Source: an uncultured Azohydromonas sp.
GTDB taxonomy: Bacteria; Pseudomonadota; Gammaproteobacteria; Burkholderiales; Burkholderiaceae_C
DNA length: 64,000 nucleotides
Assembly: GCF_937926365.1 (NCBI RefSeq)
Contig: NZ_CALAOH010000019.1
Span: 37,212-101,211, forward strand
Direction of reading: 5' to 3'
Made by a program: the position numbers and the translations under genes. Below, piece after piece: positions 62,635-64,000 of the stretch. Position 1 is the stretch's first letter. Each line of letters starts with the position of its first letter. The notes beneath the pieces are model-generated. The model was not told the origin of the DNA and searched no databases. It saw nothing but the letters and a program-made list of their open reading frames with translations.

Positions 62635-63465
62635 CTACCGCAGCATGAACGACATCGCCGACAGGCAGTTCAGCATGCGCACCGCGTCGGTTACGCTGGG
62701 CGCATCGAAACTCAGCGTGACGCCATCGAGCCGCCGCAGCGTGGGCCATTGGCAGAACAGGTCGGCGTGTGCGGGCGTCAGGGTGCGCAATTGGCACGTG
62801 ACGGGGCCAGGAATGGTGAAGGGCCGGGCCCCGGCCGGATCGGTCCGCAGCGCGCGGACCGCGGCTTGCGCGGCCGCGCCGATCGCCTCGCAGGCGGCGG
62901 CGGGCGTCATCGAATCCCCGCTGCCCTGCCCCTGCGCGCGCTTGGTGGCCACGTAGCGCACCCACGGCATCAGCGCCGACGTTTCCTCGACGAAGACATC
63001 GTCGCCGCTCGCCATCAGCACCGGCACATCGGCCTCGCCCGCCAGCGCGGCGTACAGCCCCGCTTCGCCGAGTTCGATGCCGCCGATCGTCACGCTGGCG
63101 AACGCGCTGCTGTTGATCGTATGCGCCAGGATGCCGCGGCCTTGCGCGCGGCCGTGATAGCCGATCATCAGCACGCCGTCGCAATCCTGCTCGATCCCGC
63201 TCATCATGCCGGCGTAGCGCGGCTTGCCTAGCACGATGCGCACACGCGGGTCCAGCAGGTCCGGCAGCAGGTTGCGAAAGCCCCCATGCGAGTCGTTGAC
63301 CCAGACGGCCTCGGCCCCGGCCGCGAAGGCGCCCCGCGCCGCGGCGTCGGCTTCGCGCGTCATCCAGGCGCGGGCGCGCTCGTACTCGCCATTGCCCGGG
63401 CGTGTCTGTTCGAGATGGAAGACGCCGGCGACGCCCTCGATATCGGTGGAGATCAGGATCTTCAT
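62635..63465 (-). CDS. M55-family D-aminopeptidase (DppA type)
   Basis: 276 residues. Starts MKILISTDIEGVAGV, the Asp8/Glu10 zinc-binding signature of DppA. Further expected ligands are in VNDSHGGFRNL and MIGYHGRAQGRGILAHTINSSAF. VLMASGDDVFVEE follows. Cleaves D-amino-acid-containing peptides, probably in the cytosol as no signal is seen. The upstream frame to 63552 is ignored because the family start is ATG 63465. The P1-family peptidase gene ends 76 bp upstream on the same strand, so a peptide-processing operon is likely. Confidence 0.9.
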   Translation of the reverse strand: MKILISTDIEGVAGVFHLEQTRPGNGEYERARAWMTREADAAARGAFAAGAEAVWVNDSHGGFRNLLPDLLDPRVRIVLGKPRYAGMMSGIEQDCDGVLMIGYHGRAQGRGILAHTINSSAFASVTIGGIELGEAGLYAALAGEADVPVLMASGDDVFVEETSALMPWVRYVATKRAQGQGSGDSMTPAAACEAIGAAAQAAVRALRTDPAGARPFTIPGPVTCQLRTLTPAHADLFCQWPTLRRLDGVTLSFDAPSVTDAVRMLNCLSAMSFMLR

Positions 63466-63541
63466 GGGAATGGCGCGCGCAAAACGCAGCGGCGACGCAC
63501 GCAGGAATGGCGCGCGCCGGCGCAGCGGCGGCGTGCGCGGT

Positions 63542-64000
63542 TCAGTCGGCAAAATTCAATTCAGGCATCCACGACAGCAGGCTGCGGCGGCAATGGCCGT
63601 CGCGGCCGCTGACGGTCTCGGCGTGCCACAGCGCATGCAGGATGGCCTGCTCGACGCTGTCGGCTACGGCGTGGAACAGCGGATCGAGCTCGGTCTCGTG
63701 GACCATCGCGACGGCCGGCATCGGCGTGGCGGCGTCGTGCGGCACGGTATAGGCGGTGCTGAAGGCCAGCGCGATATCGCCGGAGCCATGACCGTAGACC
63801 GATCCGGTGCGTGCCAGCCCCGCGCCGGCACGCCGCGCCAGTCGTCCCAGCTGGCGGGAATCGAGCGGCGCGTCGGTGGCGACGATCATGATGATCGAGC
63901 CCTTCTCCGGCCTGGCGTCAGCGGCAGTCTGCGCGGCGTCCGTTGCGGCCCGCCCCGCGTCCGTTGCAGCGGGCGCAGCGTCCGTTGCGGCGGCGTTCGT
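63542..64000 (-). CDS. P1-family (DmpA-like) self-cleaving aminopeptidase, C-terminal part, cut by the window edge
   Basis: At least 152 residues, open at base 64000. The autocleavage site reads KGSIIMIVATDAPLD: DmpA enzymes cut themselves before the Ser of GSII, which becomes the N-terminal nucleophile of the small subunit. Then LGRLARRAGAGLARTGSVYGHGSGDIALAFSTAY follows. Just before the cleavage site the sequence has three AATDA repeats within about 25 residues (AAATDAAPAATDAGRAATDAA), not expected in the family. The N-terminal large subunit is outside the window. Likely a D-/L-aminopeptidase working with the M55 enzyme. Confidence 0.85.
   Translation of the reverse strand, partial: TNAAATDAAPAATDAGRAATDAAQTAADARPEKGSIIMIVATDAPLDSRQLGRLARRAGAGLARTGSVYGHGSGDIALAFSTAYTVPHDAATPMPAVAMVHETELDPLFHAVADSVEQAILHALWHAETVSGRDGHCRRSLLSWMPELNFAD

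Overview
The window is high-GC DNA from a Burkholderiales-type betaproteobacterium, most like the Comamonadaceae or a relative. The evidence is the gene content: several orphan Bug-type (TctC) periplasmic receptors, short H-NS proteins, a phh phenylalanine hydroxylase operon, tcuAB, CaiB-type CoA transferases, and dispersed REP/BIME-like hairpins. I see no rRNA, tRNA, CRISPR array, insertion sequence or prophage.

Layout: 0.1-8 kb holds pncB and a complete RND efflux operon (adaptor, pump, outer-membrane factor, TetR regulator) with a palindromic operator in front and a terminator behind. 8-14.7 kb holds a phasin-like protein, ada, a short H-NS protein, a decayed infA (IF-1) copy, a secreted serine protease and a receiver-PAS-histidine kinase. 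14.9-17.5 kb is phhB-phhA-SDR, divergent from an Lrp/AsnC regulator. 19-24.1 kb contains two tyrosine-recombinase-fold proteins with degenerate active sites. Between them is a protein whose C-terminal half resembles the Whirly single-stranded-DNA-binding fold. This is the most unusual part of the window. 24.2-29.1 kb has a sugar-acid FAH/SDR pair and an hsp20-lon stress operon.

29.2-34.5 kb is a LysR-controlled operon (ketopantoate-reductase-like, VOC, MaoC, CaiB, AroE) ending in an internally deleted aroQ. 35-47.6 kb looks like a tricarboxylate or organic-acid utilisation region. It contains a two-subunit ATP-citrate-lyase-like enzyme with an enlarged lyase subunit, a porin, a ModA-like binding protein, LysR, a Bug receptor translationally coupled to a split ChrA pair, and TcuB/TcuA. 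A second copy of the LysR promoter and gene start survives as a relic in front of the Bug gene.

From about 47.8 kb to the end the codon choice changes (many more GAT, AAT, TAT and TCG codons), suggesting a block of different ancestry. It holds a DUF6351-like lipoprotein, two more Bug receptors, and a degradation cluster (enol-lactonase, muconolactone-isomerase-like, cyclase, YciI, AtoE-type carrier, two overlapping IclR regulators, acyl-CoA dehydrogenase). A PRC-barrel protein, a PhoD phosphatase and two peptidases (M55 and a partial DmpA/P1) complete it.
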